From CAZIAK01 sp964537035 (GTDB taxonomy: Bacteria > Planctomycetota > B15-G4), in assembly GCA_964537035.1 (NCBI GenBank), contig CAZIAK010000044.1, forward strand, positions 1 through 35,984: a stretch of DNA of 35,984 nt, written 5' to 3'. Below the pieces are notes generated by a model. The model was not told the origin of the DNA and made no database searches. It saw only the letters and a program-made list of their open reading frames with translations. Position 1 is the first letter of the stretch; the number at the start of each line of letters is the position of its first letter. Both the position numbers and the translations under genes were made by a program. Positions 8,098-17,853 of this stretch are shown piece by piece.

Positions 8098-10170
8098 TCA
8101 AGGAGCGATGGTCTTCACGCCGTTGGAAGCCGCGAAGCCTCCGTTTGCCGCAGCGTCTTGGCTCCAGACCTGCCAGAAGATCTCCGTCCCGGTGGGCACA
8201 CCCGCCGGCCAGGGACCGCCCAGGCTGAGCTCGCCGTTGGCGTCGTTGTTCAGCAGCAGCAGGATGTCAGGAGCGGCGTACAAGGTACCGCCCTTGAACG
8301 GAGCCATGATCGCCGACAGACCGATGAAGATGCCCGAGGACGCGTTGGGCGCGCCATGGGTCATGTTCAAGGTCGCCGTCGAGCCCGCGGTCAGCGGACC
8401 GTCGATGCGCATCTCAGGGATGCCCGCCACGCCAGCCAGCCCGAAGCTCATCAGCTCAGAGGTGTGGCCTGCGTAACGGGTCTCGAAGAACGTCATCATG
8501 CCCCCCGCAGCGTGCTCCAGGATGTGGCAGTGAGCCAACCAGCCGCCGGAGACATCGTCGGCGGGATGGAGACCCTCGGCCCGCACCGTGCCTTCACGAC
8601 CATCTTCGTTGAAGGTCGCCAGAGCGCGGAACGTCACGTTGCTGGAGAACGGCACAGGATCCAGACGCCCAGGAATCCTCAGCGTGTCCTTGTTCTCCGT
8701 GAACGTGTAGGGAAGCGTGAAGTTCAGCATGGGGTCAGAGACGTGGAAGTACTGCAGCTCCACGGGCTGGAACGACCAGCCGTGAGTGTGGAACGGATGG
8801 TCCATGTGGGTGAGGTTCTTGACCTCCCACATGTAGGTCTTGCCCACTTCGACGTCGTGAGCAATGGGGCCGGTCACCTTGCCCATGGGCATGCCCATGC
8901 CTTGCATGAACAACACCAGGCCTGAGCCGTCTGGCGGGAAAGGTGGCAGGCTGTGACCGATGGTCAGGTTGAGCGTGCCGACCACGTCCAGCGGGTCGAT
9001 CTCGGGGATGTCGCGCAGGACTGCGGGAGGAACGTACGGCGCCCCCTGCAGGCCAGCCGGCCGGGTGGTCAGGAGCAGCGTGGGGACCGCCGTGCCATCA
9101 TCGATGTCGTCGCCCAGGACGATGTTGCCCGAGCCCATGGGGTCATACTTGACCTCGTGAGCCCCTCGGTTCCATTCGTGGTCGCGAATCCGCACGATCT
9201 CGCCGGGCGCCCCGTTGGGTGTCCAGACCAGATCGGCACGTTCACCGGGGGTCAGGAAGATGCCCTCTTCGGGATCGAGGCTGCTGAGATGGGAGTAGCC
9301 GCCAGGCTCGTCCGTGGGGATGAAGAAGGTCACCGGCGGCTTCTGGATCGGCGCCTCAAGCAGGCCGCCGTCACCACCGATGCGATAGACGATCTGCGCC
9401 GCGTCAGAGAAGGTGTCCTCGAAGGACATGCGCAAGAATTTGGTGTTGGCCACGTTGAGCACGTGCCAGCGCTCGGGCACACCGTTCGTCGTCGTGTGGG
9501 TCAGGGGCGTCACCTGCCCGTTGAGCAGCTCGAAGTTTCCGATGCGGCCATTGAGCTCCTGGTCAATCTTCTCCAGGGGATCCGTGGGGAAGTGGGTCTG
9601 GATCTGCTGGGTGAGGGGATCGAGGAGGATGTCGTCGTAGATGATCACGCGCTCGATGGCAGGCAGGCCCAGGCCAGCTTCGCCCACCGGGTCGTGCACC
9701 AGGATCGCGCCATACAGACCGGACTCGATGGCCTCGTCCGTACGGATGTGTGGGTGGTACCAGAACATGCCCGCGGTGAGCAGGTCGAACTGGTAGTCGA
9801 ACGTACCGCCGTTGGCCGGGATGGGCTTCTGGGCGATGTGACTGCCGTCCATCTGCGCCGGCCCTTCGATGCCGTGCCAGTGAATGGTGGTGTCATCGGG
9901 CAGGTTGTTGGTGAAGTGGACGATCAGGGTGTCACCAAGGTTGGCCTCGAGGGTCGGGCCCGGGATCGTGCCGTTGAATGCCGACACCGCAGTGGCCGCA
10001 CCGGGCAGATACTGCTTGGTCGTCTCAGAGGCTTCGAGGAAGACCTCGACGATGGTCGAGCTCGGATTGACGTCCGGCTCGATCGGCGGCTCGGTGAGCT
10101 GGGCCGTGGTCGACGCAGCGCAGAGCGCAAGGGCCGACAGGCCAGACAAGGCAAAGCGGTATGCACGCAT
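8098..10170 (-). CDS. Secreted multicopper oxidase 1, with shared C-terminal module
   Basis: A 690-residue protein with a signal peptide ending near ..STTAQL. All four copper-binding signatures are present: IHWHG, FWYHPH, HPFHTHG, and HCHILEHAAGGM, which gives the type 1 site ligands including the axial Met. It should oxidise a substrate outside the cytoplasm while reducing O2 to water. A short Met-rich stretch (FMQGMGMPMG) suggests a possible cuprous-copper-handling role as in CueO, but this is uncertain. The last 110-120 residues (about 8101-8460) are not part of the cupredoxin fold and match the C-termini of four other secreted proteins here. I chose ATG 10170, which has GGAG nine bases upstream and starts a normal signal peptide; ATG 10185 adds five residues. 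It is a tandem paralogue of the next gene. Confidence 0.93.
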   Translation of the reverse strand: MRAYRFALSGLSALALCAASTTAQLTEPPIEPDVNPSSTIVEVFLEASETTKQYLPGAATAVSAFNGTIPGPTLEANLGDTLIVHFTNNLPDDTTIHWHGIEGPAQMDGSHIAQKPIPANGGTFDYQFDLLTAGMFWYHPHIRTDEAIESGLYGAILVHDPVGEAGLGLPAIERVIIYDDILLDPLTQQIQTHFPTDPLEKIDQELNGRIGNFELLNGQVTPLTHTTTNGVPERWHVLNVANTKFLRMSFEDTFSDAAQIVYRIGGDGGLLEAPIQKPPVTFFIPTDEPGGYSHLSSLDPEEGIFLTPGERADLVWTPNGAPGEIVRIRDHEWNRGAHEVKYDPMGSGNIVLGDDIDDGTAVPTLLLTTRPAGLQGAPYVPPAVLRDIPEIDPLDVVGTLNLTIGHSLPPFPPDGSGLVLFMQGMGMPMGKVTGPIAHDVEVGKTYMWEVKNLTHMDHPFHTHGWSFQPVELQYFHVSDPMLNFTLPYTFTENKDTLRIPGRLDPVPFSSNVTFRALATFNEDGREGTVRAEGLHPADDVSGGWLAHCHILEHAAGGMMTFFETRYAGHTSELMSFGLAGVAGIPEMRIDGPLTAGSTATLNMTHGAPNASSGIFIGLSAIMAPFKGGTLYAAPDILLLLNNDANGELSLGGPWPAGVPTGTEIFWQVWSQDAAANGGFAASNGVKTIAP

Positions 10171-10355
10171 TTCGGGATGCTCCATACGGTGAGAGTTTGC
10201 GTTTTGCAGGAGAGAAGAACCTCGCCCCAGACGAGGTCAGAAGCTCAGTCACGATACACGCAGATCCAGATCGTGCACAGCCGGCAGGGCGCGGAAAGGC
10301 ACCCCACCGGCGATCATGAACGATTTGTCATTTCACTGCTGAGACGCACTCTCAC

Positions 10356-12443
10356 TCAGGGCGTGATCGACTTCAGCGCGTTGGAGGCAGCGAAGCCCTG
10401 CACCCCTGCACCGTCCTGCAGCCAGGCCTGCCAGTACAGTTCTGTGCCTGGGGCCACGTTGTTCGGCCAGGCCGCGGCCAGGTCGAGATGCCCATTGCCG
10501 TCGGTGTTCATGAAGAACATGACGAACGCACTCGGCAGCAACGTGCCGCCCTTGAAGGATGTTTCACCCACACCTGTCCCCACAAAGAGGCCCACGAACG
10601 CGTTGGGCGCGCCGTGGCGCAAGGTCAACGTGGTCGGGCTTCCGGCGGTCAAATCACCGGTCAGTCGCATCTCGGGGATGCCGCTCGCACCGCTCAGGCC
10701 AAAGCCCAGCAGCTCGGTGGTGTGGCCCGGGTAGCGTGCCTCGAAGAAGGCCATCATGCCCGCGCCTGCATGTTCCAGGATGTGGCAGTGGGCCAACCAA
10801 CCGCCCGACACGTCATCTGAGGGATGGCGACCTTCAGCGCGCACCAGCCCTTCTCGCCCGACGTCAGTGAACGTCGCGTAGGCGCGCAAGACCACCGTGC
10901 TCGACATGGGCATGGGGTCCAACCGACCGGGCACTCGATAGGTATCTTTGTTCTCGGTGTAGGTGATGGGCACCGTGTAGTTCAGCGCTGGGTTCGAGAC
11001 GTGGGTGTACTCGAGCTCGTAGGGCTGAAACGACCATCCGTGGGTGTGAAACGGATGGTCCATGTGACTCATGTTGGTCACTTCCCAGATGTAGGTGCTG
11101 CCCACGCTCACGTCGTGAGCCTGCAGGCTGGTCATCTTCATCATGGGGATGGGCGACATCATCATGCCCATGCCTTCCATCTGCATGAACAGCTTCAGCC
11201 CGGAGCCGTCCGGAGCGAAGGGCGGCATGCTGTGACCGAAGCGGTACTTCAGCGTGCCCACCACGTCGTTGGGGTCGATCTCGGGGATGTCCCGCAGCGT
11301 TGCCGGGGGCACGAAGGGCGTGCCCGGGTTGCCGTTGACCGCGACGCGAATCAGGGGGATGGGCAGGGCGTTGCCGTCGGTCACGTCGTCGCCGAGCACG
11401 ATGTTGCCCGAGCCTCCCGGGTCGTACATGACCGCGTGGGCGCCTCGGTTCCAGTCGTGGTTCTGCACGAGCACGGTCTCGCCGTTCAGCCCGGAGGGAG
11501 TCCAGACCACGTCGGCCCGCTCACCTGGGGTCAAGAAGATGCCTTCGTCAGGGTCGTTGCTGCTGGCGTGGGACCACCCCCCACCCGGCGGCGGGATGAT
11601 CACCGAGACACTGGGCTTGATCTGGGGCGCCTCGAGCAGCCCGCCGTCACCACCGATGCGGTAGAGCGACTGAGCCACACCGCTGGGAGAGTCTTCGAAC
11701 GACACCCTGAAGAAGCGCGTGTTGGCCACATCGAGAAAGCGCCAGCGCTCGGGCTGCCCGTTGGTGACCGGCAGGCCGATGGGCGCCACCTGGCCATTGA
11801 TCAGCATGGTGTTGCCCACGCGACCGTTGAGGGTGTGCTCGATCTTCTCCAGGGGATCACTGGGGAAGTGGGTCTCGATCTGGTTGTTCTGGTCGAGAGA
11901 GATGTCGTCGAGGATCACGATGCGCTCGGTGGCGGGCAGGCCAAGGCCCGCCTCTCCCACGGGGTCGCGCACCAGGATCGCGCCGTAGAGTCCGGCTTCG
12001 ACGGCCTCGCTGGTGCGAATGTGCGGGTGGTACCAGTACATGCCGGGAGAGAGCAGGTCGAACTGGTAGTCGAAGGTGCCGCCGTTGGCGGGCACGGGCT
12101 TCTGGGCCACGTGGCTGCCGTCCATCTGCGCCGGCGCCTCGATGCCGTGCCAGTGAATGGTGGTCTCGTCAGGCAAGTTGTTGGTGAAGTGGACGATCAG
12201 GGTGTCGCCCACATTGGCCACCAACGTCGGCCCGGGGATCGTGCCGTTGTAGGCCGACACCGCCGTGGGCGCACCCGGCAAGTACTGCTTGGTGGTCTCG
12301 GAGGCCTCCAGGGACACCTCGACGATGGTCGGCGAGGCGTTGATGTCAGCAGCCACGGGAGGCTCACTCCACTGGGCGTGGGTCAAGGGAGCCAGGGTGG
12401 ACAGGGCCACAAGGGCCGAGCTGAGAGCGCGATGACTGCGCAT
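10356..12443 (-). CDS. Secreted multicopper oxidase 2, with shared C-terminal module and Met-rich loop
   Basis: A 695-residue paralogue of the gene at 8098-10170, clearly similar along the whole length. It has the same copper motifs (IHWHG, YWYHPH, HPFHTHG, HCHILEHAGAGM) and a signal peptide ending near ..LTHAQW. It differs by an expanded Met-rich segment (about 11120-11192) with nine Met within 18 residues, where the paralogue has four. Such segments bind Cu(I) in CueO-type cuprous oxidases, so copper detoxification or delivery is a reasonable guess. The C-terminal module occupies about 10359-10719. ATG 12443 is preceded by GGAG seven bases upstream; a longer ORF to 12575 has no signal peptide at its start. 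The 185 bp between the paralogues could hold a separate promoter. Confidence 0.93.
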   Translation of the reverse strand: MRSHRALSSALVALSTLAPLTHAQWSEPPVAADINASPTIVEVSLEASETTKQYLPGAPTAVSAYNGTIPGPTLVANVGDTLIVHFTNNLPDETTIHWHGIEAPAQMDGSHVAQKPVPANGGTFDYQFDLLSPGMYWYHPHIRTSEAVEAGLYGAILVRDPVGEAGLGLPATERIVILDDISLDQNNQIETHFPSDPLEKIEHTLNGRVGNTMLINGQVAPIGLPVTNGQPERWRFLDVANTRFFRVSFEDSPSGVAQSLYRIGGDGGLLEAPQIKPSVSVIIPPPGGGWSHASSNDPDEGIFLTPGERADVVWTPSGLNGETVLVQNHDWNRGAHAVMYDPGGSGNIVLGDDVTDGNALPIPLIRVAVNGNPGTPFVPPATLRDIPEIDPNDVVGTLKYRFGHSMPPFAPDGSGLKLFMQMEGMGMMMSPIPMMKMTSLQAHDVSVGSTYIWEVTNMSHMDHPFHTHGWSFQPYELEYTHVSNPALNYTVPITYTENKDTYRVPGRLDPMPMSSTVVLRAYATFTDVGREGLVRAEGRHPSDDVSGGWLAHCHILEHAGAGMMAFFEARYPGHTTELLGFGLSGASGIPEMRLTGDLTAGSPTTLTLRHGAPNAFVGLFVGTGVGETSFKGGTLLPSAFVMFFMNTDGNGHLDLAAAWPNNVAPGTELYWQAWLQDGAGVQGFAASNALKSITP

Positions 12444-12576
12444 GGAGTGTCTCCACGATCGTTGAGAGGCCAGGTGAACGGGCCCTTCATCGGCCATGGC
12501 CGGTCCCTGGCTGTAGGGTGACTTGAGGGGCAATCTCAGAACGAGGGCCAACCCCCCCCCCCACACACAACGCACG

Positions 12577-12611
12577 GAGGCCTCCCCGGCGAAGGACGCC
12601 GAGGAGGCCTC
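12577..12611 (-). terminator. Hairpin downstream of the thioredoxin-like gene
   Basis: A 15-bp stem (12577-12591 with 12597-12611) and a five-base loop. The single non-Watson-Crick position is C.A on the plus strand and G.U on the minus strand, which fits a minus-strand transcript ending after the stop at 12644. No clear U-run follows, so it could instead protect the 3' end. Confidence 0.6.
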
Positions 12612-12643
12612 TGTGGGGCGCAGTCCCGTGCGCCAGGGTCCCG

Positions 12644-13957
12644 TTACATGCTCATGCGGTAGGTGTCGAGGATCGCGACGTAGTCCTCGTTCTCCGGGTC
12701 GAGCTCGCAGCAGCGCTGCATGGTGCCCACGGCCAGGCGGGCCCGATCGCCCTCGTTGCCTTCGCCGTAGAGGTACTGCACCTGGCTGAGCAGGTTCAGG
12801 CGGGAGGCCAGCCAGCGGTTCAGGTCGGCGACCCGGTCTTCGGGAGAGCCGTAGCCGTCGGCGTAGCCATCGCCGTCTCCGCCAGCCATGTCACCACCCT
12901 TGGCCATGTCGCCGCTCATGTCGCCGGCCTCGCAGGACTCGCAGCCTTCGCAACCGTCACCGCCCTCGCAGGCCATGTCGCCGCCGGCCGCGCACTTGGC
13001 GATCTCTCCGGCGCAGGTCTTCTCTGCACCGCGGGCCGCAGCGTAGGCGAGCTTCACCGCGAAGGCCTTCTCGTCGGCGGTCAGGTCACCCTCGTCGTAG
13101 CTGACGATGAAGTTGGCCACGCCGTGGGCCCAGTCGGCCGCTTGCTCTCTCGGCGCGGTCTGCCAGGCGCTCATGAACGACTGGCGCGAGTCGCCGAGCT
13201 GCCCCATCTGGGCCTGGGTGTTGGCGATGCGGTTGAAGCCTTCGAAGCGCACGGCGTCGCTGGTGGACTGGCCCACCGCCGCGAGCACGCCGCTCAGGTC
13301 GACCATCTGACCGCTGTCCTCCGCGGGCCACTCGACCTCGTGCATGAGTTCGTCCACCACCACCTTGGCGCCACCGAGGGTCTCGCCCTTGGGGTCGGCG
13401 CGGCGAATGGCCTTGATGGTCTTGTCGTGGTTGCGCCAATCCCAGCAGCTGGCCAGCTTCTGGGCCAGGGCGTACTGCATGCCCAGGTCGCCGGGGTTCG
13501 CTTCCACCGCCTGGCGATGACTGGCCACCGTGTTGTCCACCGAGTGAATGCGGTCGAGCTGCTCAAGCAGGGGCTCGGGCGGGATGAAGCCCGTGATCAG
13601 CTCGTTGATGTCGCCGTTGGACATGGCCACCACGATCGCCGGGAACTGCTCGATGTTGTAGCGCTTCACCAGCGAGGTCATCTTGCCGTCCTCGGTGGTG
13701 TACTTGAGGCAGATCGTCTCGGACAAGGCGTCGGCCACGTCGCCGTCGGCAAACGTCTCGGCGATCAGCTTGTTCGAGTAGTCGCTCCAATCGGGAGCGA
13801 AGGCGATGAGCAGGGGCGCGTCGTTGGCCTTGGCCTCGCGCAGGGCCTTGTTGTAGCCGTCGGCGTACCACTCAAGGGAGGTGTCACCGGCAGCAGCCAG
13901 GGGCGCCAGGACGGCCAGCAAAGCCAGCAGCTTGGGCAGGATGATGTTTCGCAGCAT
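12644..13957 (-). CDS. Exported thioredoxin-fold protein lacking active-site cysteines, with Cys/Asp/Gly-rich insert
   Basis: A 437-residue protein with a signal peptide (LLALLAVLAPLAAAG). Residues about 25-150 look like a thioredoxin-fold domain of the DUF255/thioredoxin_7 type, including the cis-Pro region QFPAIVV (Pro106). At the position of the usual WCxxC the sequence reads WSDYS (57-61), so it cannot act as a thiol oxidoreductase there. The middle is helical and TPR-like. Near residue 315 a low-complexity insert of about 60 residues carries six Cys in a background of Gly, Asp, Met and Glu (about 12841-13019), which may bind metal. The C-terminus returns to a helical repeat-like segment. 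ATG 13957 follows a GAGAGA; the longer ORF to 14017 starts before the signal peptide. Its position next to two multicopper oxidases is suggestive only. Confidence 0.83.
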   Translation of the reverse strand: MLRNIILPKLLALLAVLAPLAAAGDTSLEWYADGYNKALREAKANDAPLLIAFAPDWSDYSNKLIAETFADGDVADALSETICLKYTTEDGKMTSLVKRYNIEQFPAIVVAMSNGDINELITGFIPPEPLLEQLDRIHSVDNTVASHRQAVEANPGDLGMQYALAQKLASCWDWRNHDKTIKAIRRADPKGETLGGAKVVVDELMHEVEWPAEDSGQMVDLSGVLAAVGQSTSDAVRFEGFNRIANTQAQMGQLGDSRQSFMSAWQTAPREQAADWAHGVANFIVSYDEGDLTADEKAFAVKLAYAAARGAEKTCAGEIAKCAAGGDMACEGGDGCEGCESCEAGDMSGDMAKGGDMAGGDGDGYADGYGSPEDRVADLNRWLASRLNLLSQVQYLYGEGNEGDRARLAVGTMQRCCELDPENEDYVAILDTYRMSM

Positions 13958-14114
13958 GGAATGGTCTCTCTGATAAGGAGGGTGTCGAGCCACCTCAGCC
14001 GGGCTGGGTGCCTGCACTCAGAGGGCCACCCCGCTCGGGAGTGTGACCAGCTCGACGAACATCCTGGGGACGGGGCCCGCTGCGAGGGCCCGCCGACCAG
14101 AGAATCTCAGAGAA

Positions 14115-15899
14115 TCAGGGGGTCGTGGCCAGCTGGGCGTTGGAGAGCGTCTTGCCGAACGGGCTGCTGAAGTCCTGGCAGAGATACTGGAAGGCCAGCT
14201 CGGACCCGCTGGGCACTCCCGCCGGGAAGGGCGCGGTCAAGGCGAAGCCGCCGGTACCGTCGGTGACGATGAGCAGCTCCAGGGCCACGGGCAGGGCATG
14301 GATCACGCCGCCGAAGAAGGGCACGGGCGTGGAGGCCACCGAGACCCAGAGCAACGCGAAGCCACCGGGGGGCGCGTCGCTCAAGGTCACGCCCAGCTCA
14401 GAGCCTGCGCTGAGCGGCCCGCTGCCCGAGAGCACGGGGACGCCTGCGATGCCCACCGTGCCGCCGAGCAGCTCGGTCCAGCGTGCACCGAGCGTGCCGT
14501 CGGCGTTGATGTTCTGGCCGTAGATGTCCCCCGCGTCGTTGCGCTCGTCGGACCAGGCCAGCGTGCCGTAGCCCGCAGCGCTGGTGGCCAGAGACAACCG
14601 CGACTTGGACGCTGGTGTGGACGACACATCGAAGGGCCCGGTGACCACGGCGCCGCTGCTGTTGACCAGAGCGCCACGAATCTGGTCCATGCCGAAGGCG
14701 GGCGCCGCGTCCCAGACCACCAGGGTCTGATCGCCGCTGACCAGATGAGGGGTCGAGGTGATGTCGTCGCCGCCCACGGCCACGATCTCTGCGCCGTTGT
14801 CGCTCCACAGTCGGGCGCCCGCTCCATCGAAGGCCTGGCCGTACACACCGTCCTGGGACTGGTTGCTGCTCTGTTCGATCCAGTACGCGTAGGTCGTCCC
14901 CGTGGCGCTGTCATGGGAGACCGACGGGTTCACCCGCACTCGCGTGGCGTTGGTGGACACCACCGAGCCGTTGTGCCCGAAGGCCTCCGTGCCGTCAGAC
15001 AGCACGTGTTGCACCGAGCACTGCAGCTGCAATGAACCGGCGTCGTACCAGGAGAACACTGCCCCGCCGCTGCCGTCGGTGGCGAAGCCGGGGAAGTTGC
15101 CGAACTGCAGCGATCCGCCATCGAACACGATCACGTGACTGGCACCCCATAGCTTCGTACCGGCCGCGTCGACCTTCTGAGCCAGCAAGTGACGGGGTGA
15201 GCCGAAGCCCCCCTGCTGATGCACGAAGGAGACGATCGCGTCGTTGCCCACGCCGTGCAGATCGCTCACGGAGAAGGTTCCCACGCCCGTGGCGAACTCC
15301 ACAGGCGGACCCACGAACGCGCCGTTGGCGTCGAGTCGGCGCATGAGGAAGCCGTTGTTCTGGGTCCAGGCCACCACCGCCCCACCGTCGCTGGTGGCGG
15401 CGATCTTGGGCGAGGCCACGAAGGCCCCCGTGGCCGTGAGCTGCACGCCGCTCGCGCCCCACAACAGGGTGCCATCGGGTGCCACCTTCGCCGCGCTGAT
15501 CTGGACCCCCACGCCGCCATCGTCGCGATAGGCCAGGAGCGCGTTGCCGTCCCCGTCAACGTCGAGTCCGTAATCCTGCGTGGAGCTGAAGCCCCGATCG
15601 GCCACGAGCACGCCACCGTGCCCGAGAGTCTCGACGCCGCCCACATCGAGGCGGGAGACACGCACGTCCCACCCCGTGCCGATGCCGTCGAACCAGCTGA
15701 TCCAGCTGCCGCCGTCGGCGGTGGACGCGACCTTGGGTTGGCCTTGATCGCTGCCACCGTCAGCCACGGCCAGATTGGTTGCCGCATCGCCGGACCACTG
15801 GGCAACGGCTCGTGGAGCGCTGGCCAGCACGGCCACAAGACAACACCCCGCCGCGAAGACGAACCGACCAGACGAGGGACTACGTAGGGCGAGCTTCAC
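14115..15899 (-). CDS. Secreted beta-propeller-like repeat protein with shared C-terminal module
   Basis: A protein of about 594 residues with a signal peptide (FVFAAGCCLVAVLASAPRAVAQ). The body holds about eight repeats of roughly 50 residues, each with a pattern like DGG..I.W.D.......V..LD..G....G......, as in bacterial beta-propeller proteins; I do not recognise a named family. No catalytic motif is visible, so a binding or structural surface role is likely. The last 115-120 residues (about 14118-14480) match the module found on the multicopper oxidases, the M14 peptidase and the metzincin. I prefer GTG 15899, with GGAG ten bases upstream and a signal peptide directly after it. ATG 16004 gives 35 more residues of low-complexity sequence and would overlap the upstream peptidase gene by 26 bp. 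Confidence 0.82.
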   Translation of the reverse strand: MKLALRSPSSGRFVFAAGCCLVAVLASAPRAVAQWSGDAATNLAVADGGSDQGQPKVASTADGGSWISWFDGIGTGWDVRVSRLDVGGVETLGHGGVLVADRGFSSTQDYGLDVDGDGNALLAYRDDGGVGVQISAAKVAPDGTLLWGASGVQLTATGAFVASPKIAATSDGGAVVAWTQNNGFLMRRLDANGAFVGPPVEFATGVGTFSVSDLHGVGNDAIVSFVHQQGGFGSPRHLLAQKVDAAGTKLWGASHVIVFDGGSLQFGNFPGFATDGSGGAVFSWYDAGSLQLQCSVQHVLSDGTEAFGHNGSVVSTNATRVRVNPSVSHDSATGTTYAYWIEQSSNQSQDGVYGQAFDGAGARLWSDNGAEIVAVGGDDITSTPHLVSGDQTLVVWDAAPAFGMDQIRGALVNSSGAVVTGPFDVSSTPASKSRLSLATSAAGYGTLAWSDERNDAGDIYGQNINADGTLGARWTELLGGTVGIAGVPVLSGSGPLSAGSELGVTLSDAPPGGFALLWVSVASTPVPFFGGVIHALPVALELLIVTDGTGGFALTAPFPAGVPSGSELAFQYLCQDFSSPFGKTLSNAQLATTP

Positions 15900-15978
15900 G
15901 AATCTCAGACTCCAAGGTGCCAGCGACGAGGGTGCGAACAGCGAGGGTGCAAACAGGAACACGGGCTTCAAACAGAGA

Positions 15979-17784
15979 TCAGGGTGTGGTGGCCGAGAGG
16001 GCATTGCTGGCAGAGAAGCCCACGGGGCCTGCAGCGTCTACGATCCACTCTTGCAGGTACGTGGAGAACGCGGCCGGGACACCTGCCGGCCAGGGTGCGG
16101 CGATGACCAGGTTGCCCGTGCCATCCACGGCGAAGGGGCCGATCAGCACATCGGGGGAGGGCACCAGAATGCCGCCCTTGAAGGAGACAGAGACGTCTGC
16201 GAACCCCGTCACCAACCAGGCAGACGTGGCGGGCAGGGCGTTGCTCAAGGTGAGCGTGGTGATCGTCGACGGGGTGAGATCGCCCGCGCCCACCAGGCCA
16301 GGCAAGCCGCTCGCACCTGCCAGGGCATTGCCCAGATCGAGCCAGGTGCCCGTACCTCCCAGCGGCGTGAGGGCGACATCCAAAACGGTCGACCCTGCCG
16401 CCGTGGCCGTGACCGCTGCAGAGAAATCGCCATACCCGGGAGCGCTCACGTTGATCGTGTAGTTTCCCGCAGGGACGAACACGTGGTAGCGGCCAAACTC
16501 CGCACCGCTTGCGTTCGCCTCACCGTTCTCGTAGGTCACCTCGACGATGTCGATCGCAGCCTCCAGGGGCAGGCCCGTCGTCGCGTCGGTGACATTGCCT
16601 GTGATCGGCACGGAACGACCGAGCATCCACAGGATGCCGGGCCAGACCAGGTTGGCCTCCGCCCGGGCACTGGCGAAGCTGGGCTGAAACGAGGTGGCCG
16701 TCTCGATCAGGAACGAGTGGCTGCCGACGGACGCCGACTCCCACTCGTAATGCTCACCCTCGGCGGAGGGCGGCCGCTCTGATCCGCCGTATCCCGAAGC
16801 GTTCGAGAGGGCGACGGCCTCGTTTCTCTGCCAGGTGCTCAGGGGATTGGCCGAGCAGCTGTAGCCCCACAACACCTCGCGTCCCGACGAGTGGTAGTCG
16901 ATCACCTTGGCGAAGCGCCGATCGTTGGCCAGGGTGATCATGGCCTGGGTCTCGGGCTCCGAGGCGGCGGACGGACCCTTGTAGGTGTTCGAGCCGGCCG
17001 AGCTGCTGCCCGAACAGGCCGCGGTCCAACCGAAGGGGTAGTTGCGGTTCAGGTCGACGCCGATGGCCGTGGGGAACACCCGGCGGTTCTTGCGCCACAG
17101 GTTGTCACCGGTGAAGACCTCGTTGTAGCCGTCCGGGTTCCATACGGGCGCGATCCAGATCTCGTGGTTGTCCACCGCGGCGGTGACCTGGGGGTCGGTG
17201 CCGTACAAGGTCAGGAGATTGGTGATCGCTTTCATGGCGATGACCGGCGTGACGATCTCACGGCAATGGTGGCAGGAGACGATGAGCATGGTGGGCTCGT
17301 CTTCGCTCGTGTTCACGTTGTCCGAGATGACCATGGCTTTGAGGGTGCGTCCCTCGAAGGTGGTGGGCGCGCCGTACTCGACGGTCATGTCGACCACCCG
17401 AGCCAGGGTCGGGTTGGCCGCCGCCAGCGCGGTCATGCTGGCCTCGATCATGGCCAGATCCATGTAGCCGGCGGGCACGGCTTCGTAGCCACTGGGCACC
17501 TCGCCCAACTCGGCGGCGATCTCGTTGTACGGACGCCCACGCTCAAGCACGGTCACCGGCAGCTCGTAGGGCTCCAGCAACAGCTCCTCGCCAGGAGCCA
17601 GGATCAGCTGCAACGAGTGCGCGGTCTCGGCGCCGTGCAGCACGTCGAAGCCAGCAGCGGTCAGCGTCGCAGACAACTCATGGGGATGGTCCGCAGCCAC
17701 CTCCACCCGAACCGATGTCTGGGCCACGACAGGGGTGGACAGAACGAGCAGCAGAATCCCGAGCAGGGATGATGTCTTGGTCAC
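15979..17784 (-). CDS. Secreted M14 zinc carboxypeptidase with Ig-like domain and shared C-terminal module
   Basis: A 601-residue protein with a clear signal peptide ending at ..VVAQ. The peptidase domain (about 105-395) has the M14 zinc ligands His173 and Glu176 in HCRE, and His298 in DYHSSG, plus NPDGY, WRKNRR, GVDLNRNYPFGW, SEPET and the catalytic Glu361 in IETATS. It should cleave C-terminal residues from peptides outside the cell. A carboxypeptidase-regulatory-like domain (about 395-475) follows, with VTDATTGLPLEAAI and an APGY strand, then the shared module (about 15982-16350). The start is GTG 17784 with AAGGAG seven bases upstream. Its 3' neighbour follows closely, so the two may be cotranscribed. 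Confidence 0.94.
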   Translation of the reverse strand: MTKTSSLLGILLLVLSTPVVAQTSVRVEVAADHPHELSATLTAAGFDVLHGAETAHSLQLILAPGEELLLEPYELPVTVLERGRPYNEIAAELGEVPSGYEAVPAGYMDLAMIEASMTALAAANPTLARVVDMTVEYGAPTTFEGRTLKAMVISDNVNTSEDEPTMLIVSCHHCREIVTPVIAMKAITNLLTLYGTDPQVTAAVDNHEIWIAPVWNPDGYNEVFTGDNLWRKNRRVFPTAIGVDLNRNYPFGWTAACSGSSSAGSNTYKGPSAASEPETQAMITLANDRRFAKVIDYHSSGREVLWGYSCSANPLSTWQRNEAVALSNASGYGGSERPPSAEGEHYEWESASVGSHSFLIETATSFQPSFASARAEANLVWPGILWMLGRSVPITGNVTDATTGLPLEAAIDIVEVTYENGEANASGAEFGRYHVFVPAGNYTINVSAPGYGDFSAAVTATAAGSTVLDVALTPLGGTGTWLDLGNALAGASGLPGLVGAGDLTPSTITTLTLSNALPATSAWLVTGFADVSVSFKGGILVPSPDVLIGPFAVDGTGNLVIAAPWPAGVPAAFSTYLQEWIVDAAGPVGFSASNALSATTP

Positions 17785-17853
17785 GATGGGTCTCCTTTAC
17801 CGAGGCACGAGTATCCGGCCTCTCGCGAATCTCGGGGGACAGAAATCTCGGGA

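Noticed and set aside
8953..12521. Two long plus-strand ORFs opposite the multicopper oxidases (8953-10734, 10824-12521)
   Set aside because: Antisense shadows; all copper motifs are on the minus strand.
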